A DNA stretch of 64,000 nucleotides. Source: Panicum virgatum (taxonomy: Eukaryota; Streptophyta; Magnoliopsida; Poales; Poaceae). The notes beneath the pieces are model-generated. The model searched no databases and was not told where the DNA came from. It worked only from the letters and a program-made list of their open reading frames with translations. The number at the start of each line of letters is the position of its first letter. Position 1 is the stretch's first letter. The position numbers and the translations under genes are program-made. The stretch lies in the NCBI RefSeq assembly GCF_016808335.1, contig NC_053150.1:41443607-41507606 (forward strand). Direction: 5' to 3'. This document shows, one piece after another, positions 32,301 through 44,859 of this stretch.

Positions 32301-33600
32301 AGAACTGATCAGGGGCCGACTGAAAAATATTTTTTCTTTTGAATTATTAATACCTTCAAGTCGAGAGATTTTGATATTTGAGTCTCAATTCAGCGGTCTT
32401 TCAAATTTTGATATCGTTATCACACTGACATGTGGGGTCAATCTGAGTCCCAACGGTTTAGATTACAAGAGCTTATCTGTTTTCTTTTTATACTTTTATT
32501 TTTGAAGAACTTGCAGGAGCACTGCACTGTTATTTAAGTGACAATAAGCAGAGTTCAAAGTTCATACGAAGTGATTTCTTTGTATACTAAAGGGAGTCCA
32601 ATTTATGGTCTGCACTCACTCGACACGCACGCAACGTTAGAAAACACGATCATCTAAATATGCGGTTCTTAGAATACGTGAGCAGAAATGTGGGCATAGA
32701 CACAGTACGCCCAATTTGTAAAAAGCTTGATGAGAATTTGGGCATATTTTTTTGTTGGTCAAGTGTAAGTATGTTAAGTAATGCTAGCTCTTCATGAATG
32801 TGGAAGAGGTTAGAGTTGAATGGTAGCTCTTCAGTCAAGGATGGAAATCATCAACAAGATACGGGAGTCCGAGAAGATCAAACAATTAAAGGTTATTATT
32901 ACTCCCTCGGTTTTTCTTTATTAGGCGCGACCCGGATTTTTATTTTTCTCGTAATATAGGGCGCACCCTCTTAAACCCCGTCGCCCCATCAGTTTTTCTC
33001 GGTAATTAGCAACGAGATTAATTGAATCGGTCCCACAAGGATATAAACATGCGTTTCCGCTCTTTACGTTTCCGCATTTCATACTAGCAATTCTTGTGTG
33101 CCTTTATTTTCATAGAGTAGTATCTTGATAGGAAAGACTATAGGTTGTTAAATTCTTTTGAGATAGGGGTTTCACACTAGCAAAACTATAGTCGCACTAT
33201 AGATAGTATGTTTTAATTTAAAATTATGCAATTTAGTTGGAGCCATATGTTAAGGTTTTATCTTGTCTAATTCACCCCTCTCCCTCCTAGACTAAGCACA
33301 CGAGCCGGTCACTTTCATCGACCTTTGCAGCAAGCAAGTTGGGCTCTGGCTCTGATATATTTATACGAGTCAAGCCCAGGTGATGCAATGCAATACAGCC
33401 GTGCTTTCAAAAAAAAAGGAAAAAAACAATATCTAGTTGCTGTGAGCCGTCATCCTGCAAGCCCCCGTCAAAGGAACAGAGCGCCCCTCTGATTCGTCTC
33501 AAGAGCATATCTGAAGCGTTCAACACTCTGCCACGTACGCTCTATCACACTCTCCGGCTTAAATAACGCACACGGTACTATTCTTTTTCCAAGCTCAGAC
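32301..33600. other. Intergenic with a Stowaway-like remnant
   Basis: Mostly AT-rich. At about 32904-32935 a one-sided CTCCCTCGGTTTTTCTTTAT motif resembles a MITE end, but no matching inverted end is found, so it is probably a truncated copy. I see no gene. Confidence 0.4.
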
Positions 33601-34390
33601 CCTTTCTCCAGTCGCTTGTGCGTGCGAGAATAAGTAGAGGCTGCTGGCGATGTCGGTACCGTGTCGGCGGTCGCCGCGTCCCCTACCTGTGAATCTCTTG
33701 ACCAACTCGACGAGGGCATCCTGCGACTGCGAGGCACAGAGAGCCGACTCGGCGGTCGGCACACGCGGCCAGATCGAGACGCCACGAGCGCCCTGCGCTG
33801 CGAGGCCCCGATCTCACGCCCGCCAGCGTGCCGGATCGCTCCCCGCGCCGTGCCCGAGCAGGGCACCCCTGCTCTGCTCTGCCTCTGCTGCTGGCTGCAC
33901 TTGCATTGCTTGGCGCCGAAGCACTCGCCGCGCGCGCCGCGCAGAAGTCGCGGGCCGGGGTGGTGGCGTGTGCGCGTCCGACGATCCGATCCGCGAGCGG
34001 CGGGGAACGTTTTGACCCGGTCCCGCGTCGTCCGGCGCCGCACCCGACCGCAACGTGTTGCTCCGGACAGCGACCGCGCCGGCGTCGTCGCGTCCGGCCC
34101 GTTGCAGACAGCGACCGCCAGCCGCCAGGCCAACCGGCGAGCTCGTGCTCCCTTCGGAGGGAGGGGCTCCAGGCTCAGTGCTGCTCCTGCTCGCCGTGCA
34201 CGAACAGGCTGCCGCCTGACCGGGCGGGCAGGCTTAGCTATCACGTACCTGTCTGATGCAAGCTGCTGACGTGGTGGATCAGCAGTTGCTTGCAGTGTTG
34301 ATACATCCCCTGCAGTTTCTTTCTTGAACGCCGAGTAGCTTCCTGCACGGGCCGACTTGAACCTGCTGAAGTTTCGGCGTCCGCAGCTGG
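33601..34390. other. GC-rich upstream region of DUF761 gene 1
   Basis: A very GC-rich block with open frames in almost every register, including one of 349 codons on the - strand (34517-33468). None has a recognisable domain and the frames overlap. I treat it as non-coding upstream DNA, with low certainty. A segment near 34300-34360 resembles one near 36000-36050 upstream of gene 2. Confidence 0.4.
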
Positions 34391-34397
34391 AGCTGCC

Positions 34398-34405
34398 TAT
34401 ATAAA
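34398..34405 (+). promoter_or_regulatory. TATA box, DUF761 gene 1
   Basis: TATATAAA, 154 bp upstream of the start codon at 34559. The same motif lies at the matching place in gene 2. Confidence 0.7.
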
Positions 34406-34558
34406 CAGACCAGCTCAAAGCCGCCAGCCAACGCACAAGAGTAGTACAAGACAAAGGTTGCTTGCTTCCCACATCGACACAAACCAGCGCGACGGCTCGA
34501 TCCGCATTGCCTGTCACGACAACGACAGCGACGCGCCCTCCCGCACGCGAGGTCGTCC

Positions 34559-35077
34559 ATGGCGGTCTCCGGGGCCCGCCCTGCGTCGGCGGAGGAGGAG
34601 GAGAGGGCGGCGGCGTCCAGGAGCAAGAAGCGGTCGTCGATCCTCGGGGCCCTCCGGGAGGCGATCAGGAAGGTCCGGTTCCTGCTCTCCTCCGGCGCGA
34701 CGCGGTGGATGCTGCTCGCGCGCGCCGCGCCGCGCCGCGGCCTCAGCTTCGGCTCGCGCCCGCCGGGGCTGCTCGACGTCGAGGGCAGCATCGTGTCGCC
34801 GGCGGCCTCCTCCTCCTCCAGCTCCAGGACGTCCAGGTCGGCGAGCCTGGGGACGGCGACTACGAGAAGCCTGTCGCGGGCGAGCAGCGCCGCAGCGTCT
34901 TCGCCGGAGGCCGCGTCCAGCGGCGGGTCGCCGGCGTCGTCGGGCGGGGACAGCGACGTCGACCGCCGCGCGGATCTGTTCATCTCCAACTTCCGCAGGC
35001 ACCTGGAGATGGAGCGGCAAGTCTCGCTGCAGCTGCGGTACGTCAGGCTCAACAGCTGGGAGGACAGGACGCCCTAG
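34559..35077 (+). CDS. DUF761 family protein, gene 1
   Basis: An intronless gene of 172 residues. The N-terminus is acidic then basic, with KKRSSILGALREAIRKVRFL and a hydrophobic RWMLLARA (residues 22-55). The middle is Ser/Ala/Gly-rich. The C-terminus is the conserved DUF761 block: DVDRRADLFISNFRRHLEME followed by RQVSLQLRYV. This family of small plant proteins has no settled biochemical function; some members are stress or growth related. The start is the first ATG after the TATA box, and its N-terminal MAV matches gene 2. No damage is seen. It is the upstream member of a tandem pair with the gene at 36271. Confidence 0.87.
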   Translation: MAVSGARPASAEEEERAAASRSKKRSSILGALREAIRKVRFLLSSGATRWMLLARAAPRRGLSFGSRPPGLLDVEGSIVSPAASSSSSSRTSRSASLGTATTRSLSRASSAAASSPEAASSGGSPASSGGDSDVDRRADLFISNFRRHLEMERQVSLQLRYVRLNSWEDRTP

Positions 35078-36080
35078 TCCTTTTCCAGCGGATCATCATC
35101 CTTTGGCGCATAGCAATTTCCTTCGCAGAAGGCACCGTGAATGGATTTGGATGGGTATTTTACCCACATCATTTCCGCACATTCTTTTGTTTTAGATAGT
35201 ACAGTTTCTTTTAAAAAAAACTGTTGATTGAGAGTGTAAATACAAAACAGTTGGCATTTGGCTGACAATATCAAAGCAGATGTTCGGTTTTGACTTTTGG
35301 TTATGTGAGGAAAGAGGAAGCACGCCCAATTGACAGTGTTTATGTTCAATTGATTGATATGTTAGTATGTTACAAAGCATTGAGATGCCTTAGAAAAGAA
35401 AAGAGGCTGGCACCGAAATATTCTGAATTTCCAATTTTTGAAAAAAAGTCAACATTTTTAATTTGAAAATAGGTCAGTGAAATATTTTTATTTTCTCTGA
35501 ACATTTTTTCTCTAGATTGAATCTGGTTTTATCTCGAACATTTTCCTTGCTCAGAAAAGACTCGGAAAAAAATTGTTACTCGGGCCAATTTTATCTGTTC
35601 TAGAGTAAGTTTTATCTTTTACCTGAACATTTTTCCCTCATAATGTTTTTCGTGTACTCAGAATGAATTTTTTAATTCTTTACTTATTGGCTAACTAATA
35701 GGGCCCATTTAGTGACCTATTTATATTAAAAAAGATTATCATACGCCAGCAAAAAAAAAAGATCATTATAAAGCGATGCGCATGTTAGAGACAGCTACGC
35801 CAAGTGGTTTTTCGGTTCAACCTCCGTTCAAGGCCTCAAGTATGCCGCTGTCTTGTTCTAAGTTCTAACCGTTTGCCAGATGCCGCTGCGATTCCTTCCG
35901 ACGTAAGCAATGATTGCAATGCTGGTCCACTGTTCGCTGGCATAGACGTAGCCGCTTCCGACGTGTACGCGTATTCTACTGCTATTTTTGCCCATGCCGA
36001 TACATTCCCTGCAGCTTCTCGGAACCGAGTAGCTTCCGGCAGCGACCAACGCACGCCGGCGACCTGTCAACACCGGCAGG
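35078..36080. other. 3' flank of gene 1 and promoter of gene 2
   Basis: AT-rich to about 35800, then the promoter region of DUF761 gene 2. The block near 36000-36050 (CCCTGCAG, then CCGAGTAGCTTCC) repeats one upstream of gene 1, so promoter and gene were duplicated together. I see no other gene. Confidence 0.55.
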
Positions 36081-36088
36081 TATATAAA
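36081..36088 (+). promoter_or_regulatory. TATA box, DUF761 gene 2
   Basis: TATATAAA, 183 bp upstream of the start codon at 36271, paralogous to the TATA box of gene 1. Confidence 0.7.
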
Positions 36089-36270
36089 CCCGCGACAGCA
36101 CACCAGACAAGGCTCCTGCTTTCCACATCGGCACGAACCAACCAAACCAACTCGCCGGCGGCTCGGCACGGATTGCTCGTCACGACTCCGCTCCGACGCA
36201 TCGACAGGGGAAAAGGCACGTTTTTGCACGCGCGAGCGCTGAGCGCACGCGAGGTCGACGTCGACCATCC

Positions 36271-36804
36271 ATGGCGGTCCCGGAGGCGCGTGCGCGTTCG
36301 TCCAAGGAGGAGGAGGGGAAGGAGGCGCACAGGAACAAGAAGCGGTCGTCGATCCTGGGGAGCCTCCGGGAGGCGATCAGGAAGGTCCGGTTCCTGCTCT
36401 CCTTCAGCGCGACGCGGTGGATGCTGCTCACCTCCGCTGGTGTCCGGGGCGCGCCGCCGCGCCGCGGCCTCAGCTTCGGCCCGCGCCCGGGGCTCCTCGA
36501 CCTCGACGTCGAGGGCGGCGTCGTGTCGCCGGCAGGCAGCTCCCGGACGTCCAGGTCCGCGAGCATGGGGACGGCGACCACGAGGACCCTGTCGCTGGGC
36601 AGCAGCGAGGTGTCGCCGGGGGCCCCGAGGAGGACGTCGTCGTCGTGCAGCGGCCGGTCGCCGGCGTCCTCGGCAGGGAACGATGACATCGACCAGCACG
36701 CGGAGCAGTTCATCGCTAACTTCTACCAGCAGCTGCAGATGGAGCGGCAGGTGTCGCTGCAGCTGCGATACGTCAGGGGGGACAGCTTGGACAGGACTCC
36801 ATGA
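36271..36804 (+). CDS. DUF761 family protein, gene 2
   Basis: 177 residues, intronless, clearly a tandem paralogue of gene 1. It shares KKRSSILGSLREAIRKVRFL, RWMLL, RRGLSFG, the GTATTR motif, and the C-terminal block DDIDQHAEQFIANFYQQLQM plus ERQVSLQLRYVRG. The two copies differ mainly by short indels in the Ser/Gly-rich middle. Both frames are intact. Two further damaged copies (57748-57808 and 60023-60282) are closer to this gene than to gene 1. Confidence 0.87.
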   Translation: MAVPEARARSSKEEEGKEAHRNKKRSSILGSLREAIRKVRFLLSFSATRWMLLTSAGVRGAPPRRGLSFGPRPGLLDLDVEGGVVSPAGSSRTSRSASMGTATTRTLSLGSSEVSPGAPRRTSSSCSGRSPASSAGNDDIDQHAEQFIANFYQQLQMERQVSLQLRYVRGDSLDRTP

Positions 36805-37741
36805 GCCTTCTCCTTCCTGGGGATGATCCGTAGGCCCATAGCAAGATAGGATTGCGAGGTAGAGATCCGGTAATCCTGATCCTGATCCTTTACTTTGCGG
36901 AGGGCGCTGGGAATGGATTTAGATGTGTATTTTTCCCTGTCATTTCTGCACATTCTCTTGTTTTCTACAGTACAGTTTGTGATTTTTTTTAACTGATGAT
37001 GGTTGGGAGAGTGTGTGAATACAAAATATTAGTTGGCATTTGGCCGGCAATATTTAAGCAGATGTTCAGTTCTGAATTTTGGTTAGGAAAAATTATGGTA
37101 CGTGAGGAAAGAGGAAGCATGCTCAATTGACAGTGTTTGTGTTCATTTGGTCGGCAATTGACAGATGTTCAGTTCTGTATGTTACAGCAGCATTCATTTC
37201 AGATGCCTCGTAAGAGAAGAGCAAGAGAGCATTTCTAGCATCTCTGTTGAGATAGATACTCTCTCATCAACAGAAATAGTGCTACAGAAGTTATCCACAT
37301 TTGTCTGAATCCACATTTAAGCTTTAGCCACGTTACACAGGTGCCTAATGGTCTGAATCCAAATGATGAAACCGTCTAAGCAGGAGGCATTTAGCTGCAT
37401 TGCTTGAGTATCTCCTGAACTTAACCAAAATAGTGAAATTGTCTAACTAAAGGACACAGCAAGTACATAAGACCCTAAAATAAGCTCTACACTAGTGCGC
37501 AGCTCTTCAGTTTCTTCAGATGCAAATGGAATTTCCCTCTTCTGTCCCCTCCCCTTTCTTTCCCCTCTTTTGTCTCTCCCCACCCCCTGCCTGTTCAGTG
37601 TTCACCATGCGCGCAGCCTGCTCGCTTCTCCCACGCGCCACACGCCGTCCACTCGGCACTGGTTTCGCTTCACGCCTTGCGGCCCTACAGTTCGCCGCCT
37701 GCTCACCACCTGTTGCACGGAGCCCAGCCGGCGGCCTGGGG
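36805..37741. other. 3' flank of DUF761 gene 2
   Basis: The first about 600 bp recurs at 60283-60740, so it was part of the segment duplicated with gene 2. The last 250 bp is C-rich and ends at the target site of solo LTR B. I see no credible gene. Confidence 0.55.
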
Positions 37742-37746
37742 CCCAC

Positions 37747-40700
37747 TGTGACAGAACCAATCTGAATTACACCAGATTAAGTGCACTATACATCTTAATC
37801 GGTGCAATTCTTGGTCTGTCAGGTAATATCCCGATATAACCACTGAATATCCGATCGAAACACAAGTATATATCCCGCACGAAGACGAGTTGGAGACACA
37901 ACAATTCCACAATATTCTACATCACATAGATAAGAGGTGTAATTTACAACAAGGTTTTGAAGCTAGTACATTAAAGTTTTAGCCTTCTACAACTATTTGA
38001 AAGAAAAGAGATAAAAATAAGCTATGCTTACTTTAGAAGTTCTACGATAGAAAAGAAATACAACTATGTATAAACGTCGAAAAAATAAATGCTATGATAA
38101 GCCCGATCACGACATCATTCCTCTGAGTCATTACTGGTCGAAGATGGTTCCCATTCCATAGACCAGCCAAAAGGAAGAACATAGGCCAAGACAGACTAGT
38201 GTTTGAGTCTTCCAAAGTCATCCCTGAAAAACAAAGTCACCAAAAGCCTGAGTACACAAATACTCATCAAGTCTGATTCGATACAGTAGCCCTTTATCTA
38301 GACATGCTAACTCAGAAAGGCTCTGGGTTCATTTTTGCAGAAAAGCCACAAAGAGTAGGTCCTTAATTTCAAATTTTAGCTTTCAAATTCTAGTTGAATT
38401 AACCATTCTAGGTATGCACCTATCTAAGCAAGCAGGATAGAAGAATTAACTTCATCCAACTATATTCAGAAATAATCTTGTTCCTCTTCTTACTCTATGT
38501 AGCAAAAGGATTAAGAAGTCCCAAACATCGTGAGAAGCAGACGATTCTGAATCGAATTCCATCCTTGCAAGGATAAACCTAGCACACACGCTTGGAGCAC
38601 TGTCGAGTCACTCCCAAGCAACCTTTGGCTTTTCATTCCGGTTCATGGATCAGGTCCACTCTCCCTGACTACAGAGAATCCCACATCTTTGTAGTCGCGG
38701 TGTTGCAACATAATTTAATATATAAACCTATCTCTAAGAGAGAGTAGAAGGTATGTCCACTTGCCGGGCCGATTAGTTACTAGGCTTGCCGCGTACCATA
38801 TTTACGGCATGTGGCTAGTATTTTCAAACGCTTAACCACCGCTATTACACACTGCGGCCTTAATAATTTATCAACATAGATGGATTACAATGAAGCTATT
38901 GACCAAATCTGTCCATGGTCCTTATAGTGATTGCATGAATGTAAACAATCAACTCCTATAAAGCTCGCGAGTGACAGGAAATCACCTGACTTTTACCGGT
39001 CCTATTAGCTTAGCATCTAAGTGGACTTAATTCTAGTATCCAATCAATAGGTACCTAGAATTATATATCTAGAGTTTTCATTCAACTCCAATAGACTAAA
39101 ATGCACAAAAAGGACACTACTGAGTTGTATGATTTAAAATAGTGGGATCATGTGTCGGGGCTTGCCTGTATTGTTGTCTATAAAGTCAGTAGACTTTGGA
39201 TCTTCCGAATTCGAGTTCGGCGCTTCAGTTAGTTCAACAATATTAGCCTAGGCTTCAGAAAAATTCCCATCTGGTTCCTGAATGAGTTCGTATGTTCCGT
39301 CTGCTAACGGGGTGATCTCTATATGAATGCAATAGTTGGAAACAAAAATAAAGTACTATACTTGAGTATAGCTTTCCTTCACAATAAAGATTATGAATTC
39401 ATTCAATCAAATGATTCAAATCATCCTTGTCAAGTACTCTAACTTAGCATGGAAAAAGTTTTTGAAATAAACCTCAAAAAGAATTAAATAATATTTAAGG
39501 GTACCAATAATACATAAATTTTGAAAAGAACACACTAGAGTCTACTAAGGGATCACAAATTAAACATGTTTTACAGAGCTCATGGCTCAAAGCTTGCAAG
39601 AAAAGAAAATTTAGAACATTGAATATAGCAATAAAGAGCTATTTCCTAACCTTATTTTTAAAACCAACTACACAAAGTTTCATAGCAATATAATAACACT
39701 ATCTTATAGAGCTAAACACAAGGAAAATAACAAAATTAGTTTTGCATTTTTCTGATTTTTCTACAATTTACTAGGAATTTTCAATGTTTAACTCAAAAAG
39801 AAAATAGACTTTTGCAGACAGGACCTCAGAAGATTTTGAATCCTTTCAAACAGACCCTTGGCTGGAGTCAAAGGGGAAGATAAGATTTGACCGGCAAAAT
39901 CTGGCGGCGCTGGTCGCCGGCGGCAAGGGGTGAGGTGCTTGGGAGTAAGAGGCCAGGGCGCACCTGCTAGAGGGGTCGGGAGGGAGGATTGAAGGCCGGA
40001 GGGTGCTCATCGTCGAACAACATAGCACGACGGCGGAGGTCGACGGCGTTCCGGTGGCGCAGGGTGAGGAAATGGAGGGGAAGGTGGCTGGGGAGCTTCG
40101 AAGACTCGATGTGAAGCTCACTAGGGGGTTGTAGTGGTCGGGGAAAGGCTGTAGCGGTGGGTCGGCGGCGAGCTCGGCTCGCCGGAGTTGGGGGAAATGA
40201 TGCGGTGGTGTATGGCCGGTGATAGAGGCCAGTCAGGGCTATTTATAGGCTCAGGAGGGAGAAGATAAGCAAGGGAAGCAAGAGATGAGCTCGTCGGAGC
40301 TTGTGGGTGAACACCAGTGGCGGCAGTGGCAATGTCATGGGCGGCCGGCGAGGTGGCGGATAGAAGAGCTCGCGGGGCGGCGTGGCGCAGCGCAAAGGCG
40401 CCAGCAGAGGCGGCGTAAGAGGCTGTGGAGTTGCATGCGCGACGCGTGGTGGTGGTGTGGTGGGTCGGGAGGCAATTCTGGCGGCTGCCGGGCTCACAGG
40501 AATAGATAACAGAGGCAGCTGTGGCGGAGTGCCTCGGAGAGTGGGAAAGGAGGCGCCGCAAGAGGGGGATCGGGTTCAGGAGGAATCAAAGGGGCTTGTC
40601 AGCGCATCTGCTGGCGGCGGGAGTAGCTGCTGGGCCGGGAAACCGGCGGCGAGGGGCGGCGGCGGCGCCCTCTGTTTTTCAGTGAACCGAGGTGGAAGAA

Positions 40701-41190
40701 GAACTGTGGGTGGACTATTTTGCAATTTCCAAAAAAAATTAGGGGCTCAACTGAAAACTAAAAATTCTCACTGATCTAGGCTCAAATGAAAAATTGCCCA
40801 ACATGAAAGTTGTTCAATTTTTCAAGATCTATGACTTTCATGTTATGCAAATTTTCTCTAGATCAAAGGATTTGGAGATATTTTCAAAATGCAAAAGAAT
40901 TTTATTCCATTAAGGAAAACAATAATTTTAATAGTAGAAGTTCAACATTTTTGGGCTAAAATGCAACAATGCCACCAAAATATTGATTACTAGCATATTT
41001 GCAAGAAAGCCCTTAACAAAGTTGAAATTACTCCCTAAGTCAAAACTTTTGCACAAAGGGATTTACAATTTTTCAAAATTACCAAACTACCCTTACTTAA
41101 AACTGCAAATTTATAGCAATCAAACATGAATAAACACAAAGTACACATACTAAACTTTATTTTTAAAAGCTAGACACCTAAAGTGTCACA
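37747..41190 (-). mobile_element. Solo LTR B (3.4 kb)
   Basis: On the - strand this begins TGTGACACTTTAGG and ends TTCTGTCACA. A perfect 5 bp duplication, cccac, is at 37742-37746 and 41191-41195. No coding region and no internal domain is present. It shares with solo LTR A its length, block order, a GC-rich middle (39850-40700), a segment with GCGAGTGACAGG next to ATCACCTGACTTTTACCG, and a 'gacatgc...ctcagaaaggctctgg' block. It is a diverged member of the same family. Confidence 0.85.
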
Positions 41191-41235
41191 CCCACGCACC
41201 CCATTGTAGCCTCTGGGATCTGTGGCACCTTCCTG

Positions 41236-43448
41236 AGCATGTGTGTAAAATGAAGAAGGCTCTCTATGGCTTGAAGCAAACACCACGAGCATTGTATAAG
41301 AAAATTGATGAGTTTTTTGTGCATAGTAGTTTTAAAATCGATCCATTAGACTCTAGCTTATTCGTGAAGACCAAAGATGGTAGACTAGCAATAGCACTAT
41401 TCTATATTAATAACTTAATCATCACCGGGGACTATTCTGAGGAGATACAAAGGACAAGAAAAAATCTCTCAGTCCGGTTTCAAATGGAGATTGGAGTGTT
41501 GAAGCACTTCCTGGGACTTGAGGTGGAGTACACAAAAAAGGGTTATTTCTGGGTCAACAAAAATATGCTAAGGATCTTCTACAAAGGTACGGGATGATTA
41601 ACTGCAAGCCCATGTCTACTCTTATGGATCCCAATGTGAGGTTATAAGAAGATGAAGGGAAGGACTAAGAGGTTGTGACTATGTATCGACAGCTGGTCGG
41701 AGCCTTATATATCCTACCCTGACTCGGCCAGATATTTCCTATCCAGGTGGACTGGTCAGTCGATACATGAGCAATCCAAAGAAGCCAAACCTTGATGCAG
41801 TCAAGCGCATACTCAGATATGTTAAAGGTACTATTAATTTTGGTATTCTATACAAGGAAACAAAGGATTGCGATGGGATATTGTGATGCCGATTACGCTG
41901 GAGACTGTGGCACATGACTGTTGGTACCCTGTAATAGGGATACCCACTCATACTGCAGCAAGGCAAGGCTCGTGTAGTCATCCGTAACTACGCGGTAAAG
42001 GGCGGAGCAGCCGGGCCCCATGGGTCAGGTCCTTACCTCATCGGGCCAACGGCCCCAGACCCGCTCCCCGCTCAGGGACGGGTCCGGAGACGCCACGTGT
42101 CCCTGAGGAGGGGAAGCTCGAGCCGATAGCCGAGGCCGCGGACCCCCATGGGGGTCCGGGACCTCCCGCGTCCATCCGGGCCTCCCACGCGAGTAGAACT
42201 AACATACCGCCGGGGGGGTCCGGAGCCGCCACGCGTCCCGCAGGCACGGGCGCGGGCACGAGTCTTCCACTGGAAGACTCGCCCACCCACCACATTCAAT
42301 GCGGGTGATTGAGGCGCGCTCTGCTGCCGCGGCACGCGGGGCAGACTTTGTCAGTCCTCACTGTAGAAAGCGTATTACCGAGGTACACAGTGAGGCCGCC
42401 TGCACCGCACCCGCGCAGAGCCCGTCTACCTCATTAATTGGATACGACGGCATGACGCTTTTCCATCATGCCGCCTACGCCGCAAGCTACACGGCCCGTT
42501 CAGTTACGTGGCAGGCGACGCCGCAAGCTACGCCAGGCGCCGTTTCGACAAGACAGCACCTGGACATGATGAACGGGGGATTCCAGGAGCAGGCAAGGAA
42601 ATCCAGGAGTGAGATCTCCTCCGCCTGCAAAGCCATAATGTATGGACAGTACGTTATCTTGTACTACATTGTTGGGCCCACCTATCGGGGACCCAACGGC
42701 CATGTACGCGCCTCCCTTGAGATATAAAAGTGAGGTGCTCGCTGTACAGGGCAGGCCAACTAGAGCACACACAGATGCACGCTTGGCTCAGCACCCAGCT
42801 CTCGCAGACTCTCTCGAGGCAAGACAATACAACATATAGTGGATGTAGGGTATTACGCTCCGGCGGCCCGAACCACTCTAAACCTACTGTGTTCATCGTG
42901 CTCTTGAGCGAGATCGAACTAATCCTAGCTAACCCCCGAGTACTCACCCTCTGGGCTTAGGCGGGTGCATTCCGCCACCCGGCTGTGGTTTGCCACACCA
43001 CGACAATGACGATCAACCAAAGGACACTTCTTCAGTTTTGGGTCAGGACCCATATCATGGTGCATCAAGAGACAACCCACTTTGGCAATATCAAGTACTG
43101 AAGATGAGTATCAATCAGTAGCAATGGCATCTCAAGAAAGCAACTGGCTTAAGCAATTGATGGATGATTTTCATCAGCCGACGGATTATCAAGTAAGGAT
43201 TTTCTATGACAACTTATCCTCTATACGCGTAGCAGAAAAGTTTTTCATGCAAGAACCAAACACATAGAAGTCCACTACCACTACATAAGGGAAAAGATCT
43301 TTGAAGTTGAGGTCAAGATGGTGCCTACAAAGACAGATGAGCAATTTGCTGACATCTTCACAAAAGGTCTAAACAAGGCAAAATTTGTGAAGTTTCAAGA
43401 AGCACTCGGTATGGTCTGCAATACAAGTCGGGATAGAAGTTTGACTTG
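41236..43448 (+). pseudogene. copia pol remnant (RT end and RNase H), split by solo LTR C
   Basis: From about 41241 the frame reads MKKALYGLKQTPRALY and a degenerate YINN where copia RTs have YVDD. Then follow GDYSEEI, VRFQMEIG and KHFLGLEVEYTKKGYF. After 41597 stops and frameshifts accumulate, though [10 protein letters not shown] of RNase H is readable near 41876-41910. The sequence continues beyond the inserted LTR at 43011 and ends near 43448 with TDEQFADIFTKGLNKAKF-type residues, just before the polypurine tract TTGAGGGGGAGTG. The gag, protease and integrase parts are absent on the left. Confidence 0.85.
41919..43005 (+). mobile_element. Solo LTR C (1.1 kb) inside copia RNase H
   Basis: Begins TGTTGGTACCCTG and ends CACACCACGACA. 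A perfect 5 bp duplication, atgac, is at 41914-41918 and 43006-43010. A TATAAAAG motif at 42723-42730 sits about 280 bp before the end, as in an LTR in + orientation. It interrupts the copia RNase H region. No internal sequence remains, so it is a solo LTR. The parent family is not identified. Confidence 0.87.
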
Positions 43449-43456
43449 AGGGGGAG

Positions 43457-43550
43457 TGTTGAATGCAAGGCAACCTTCTAGAATATTCTCTACAAGGAAA
43501 TAAGAAGATATTTTAATAGACTACTCTAGAATTAGTAATAAATAAATTAG
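43457..43550 (+). repeat. copia LTR, left piece
   Basis: Begins TGTTGAATGCAAGG directly after the copia polypurine tract. It is cut at 43550 by Tat element E and continues at 57162. Confidence 0.8.
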
Positions 43551-44764
43551 TGTTGTCGGTCGAAACCCACCAGCGAGCAGCGACGGGCAACACGAAGAGC
43601 CGGGAGGTCGCCGGGGCGCTGGCAGGCACTGCTCCCTCGTCGACGGCCCGCAATTCCGTCACGCGCCCGGAGAATGTGTGGAAAGCCGGGCGTGCCACCT
43701 GACTTATACCCGATCAGGAGGGTGCGAACGTGCTCCAAACAGTTTTCTGCATACAAAGACACGTGTAAATGTAAGTCCGAGCCGCGGTCGGCTCCCCGGG
43801 ACGACTCTTGCATCGGCTTTAAAGAGCCGATCGAGTCCCAGTGTCAGATTGAATCTGTTGCATCCAGATATTGATGAATAAAGCAAATAAATATAAAGCT
43901 GCTTCAATTAAATCTAGTTAATCTAATCCATGATGGTAAATGCCTCACTGCTAGATCGGAACATCCTACACATGACTAGGCCTAATGAACGTAACAGATA
44001 ACTAAACCAGAACCCAAAACAGAGGCCTAAGAACTAGCAAAAGCCGATTCCCGAAACAATCCCTATTAAGGCTAAGATAAAACATCTACTATGCCACCGG
44101 ATCATCCAATCTGTTTGCAAGGCCTAACCTAGCAGATATTATGCAAACTCTCAAGATAAGAGCAAACCCTAACAGATTAGATCTACTAAACTTAAAAGAA
44201 GCAGGGTGTTGCCTCTGTGCGACTAATTCTATGCGACAAGAACTAGCATAAGATTGAAACGTGACTGCACAGAGACAACATGATATTCGTAGATAATAAG
44301 CAACGAAGCACAACAGATCTATTAAAAGCCATGCTACGAACATCAGGATAACTAGCATTACTCGCCATAAAAAATGCTTCAGTACGAGTAATACCAAGGT
44401 AAGAGCAAGAACGATGCTGCCCTGATCGCGAGAAGTGATTAGGGCAGCATGGCGCTTACTTGGATGAAACCCTAGGATTAGGGGTGGCGATGCGCCGAGA
44501 GTTGTTGTTTGCGAGACGTGATGACGCTCTCCTTTACGAATAACAAAGGATACATATTTATAGTCCGGAGACTTGGGAAACAATCTAAACTAATCTTGTC
44601 CCGATCGGACTCTATCTCTAATCTTAAACTAAATCTAAGGATACATGGCCCATATGGCCCAGATGCTTACGCAGGAGCCGATTTACAAGTCTTTTTAGTC
44701 TTCTATTTTAAGCCCATCTTGCTTTCGGCCCATAAATTAATCCTGTTAATTTATGGCGATAACA
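43551..44764 (-). repeat. 3' LTR of E
   Basis: 1,214 bp, TG...CA, about 97% identical to the 5' copy at 55943-57156. Next to it, on the inside, is the G-rich polypurine tract. Confidence 0.93.
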
Positions 44765-44859
44765 CATGCCCCCCTGGTTTTGGCAATGATAGTTCCAAAA
44801 TCAATCCGTCGCTTCATCTTCCCGTTAATGCTCATTAAACACACTGCAACCACCAAGGA

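Noticed and set aside
32904..33120. Complete Stowaway element
   Set aside because: Only one MITE-like end is present; no inverted partner or TA duplication could be found.
33468..34517. 349-codon open frame on the - strand upstream of DUF761 gene 1
   Set aside because: The region is very GC-rich, frames are open in several registers at once, and no domain is visible. The frame also covers the gene 1 promoter and TATA box.
37495..37839. Short frame across the left edge of solo LTR B
   Set aside because: It spans a transposon boundary and cannot be a pre-existing gene; no domain.
42038..42947. Open frames within solo LTR C
   Set aside because: Short and without domains; the region is defined as an LTR by its ends, TATA motif and target duplication.
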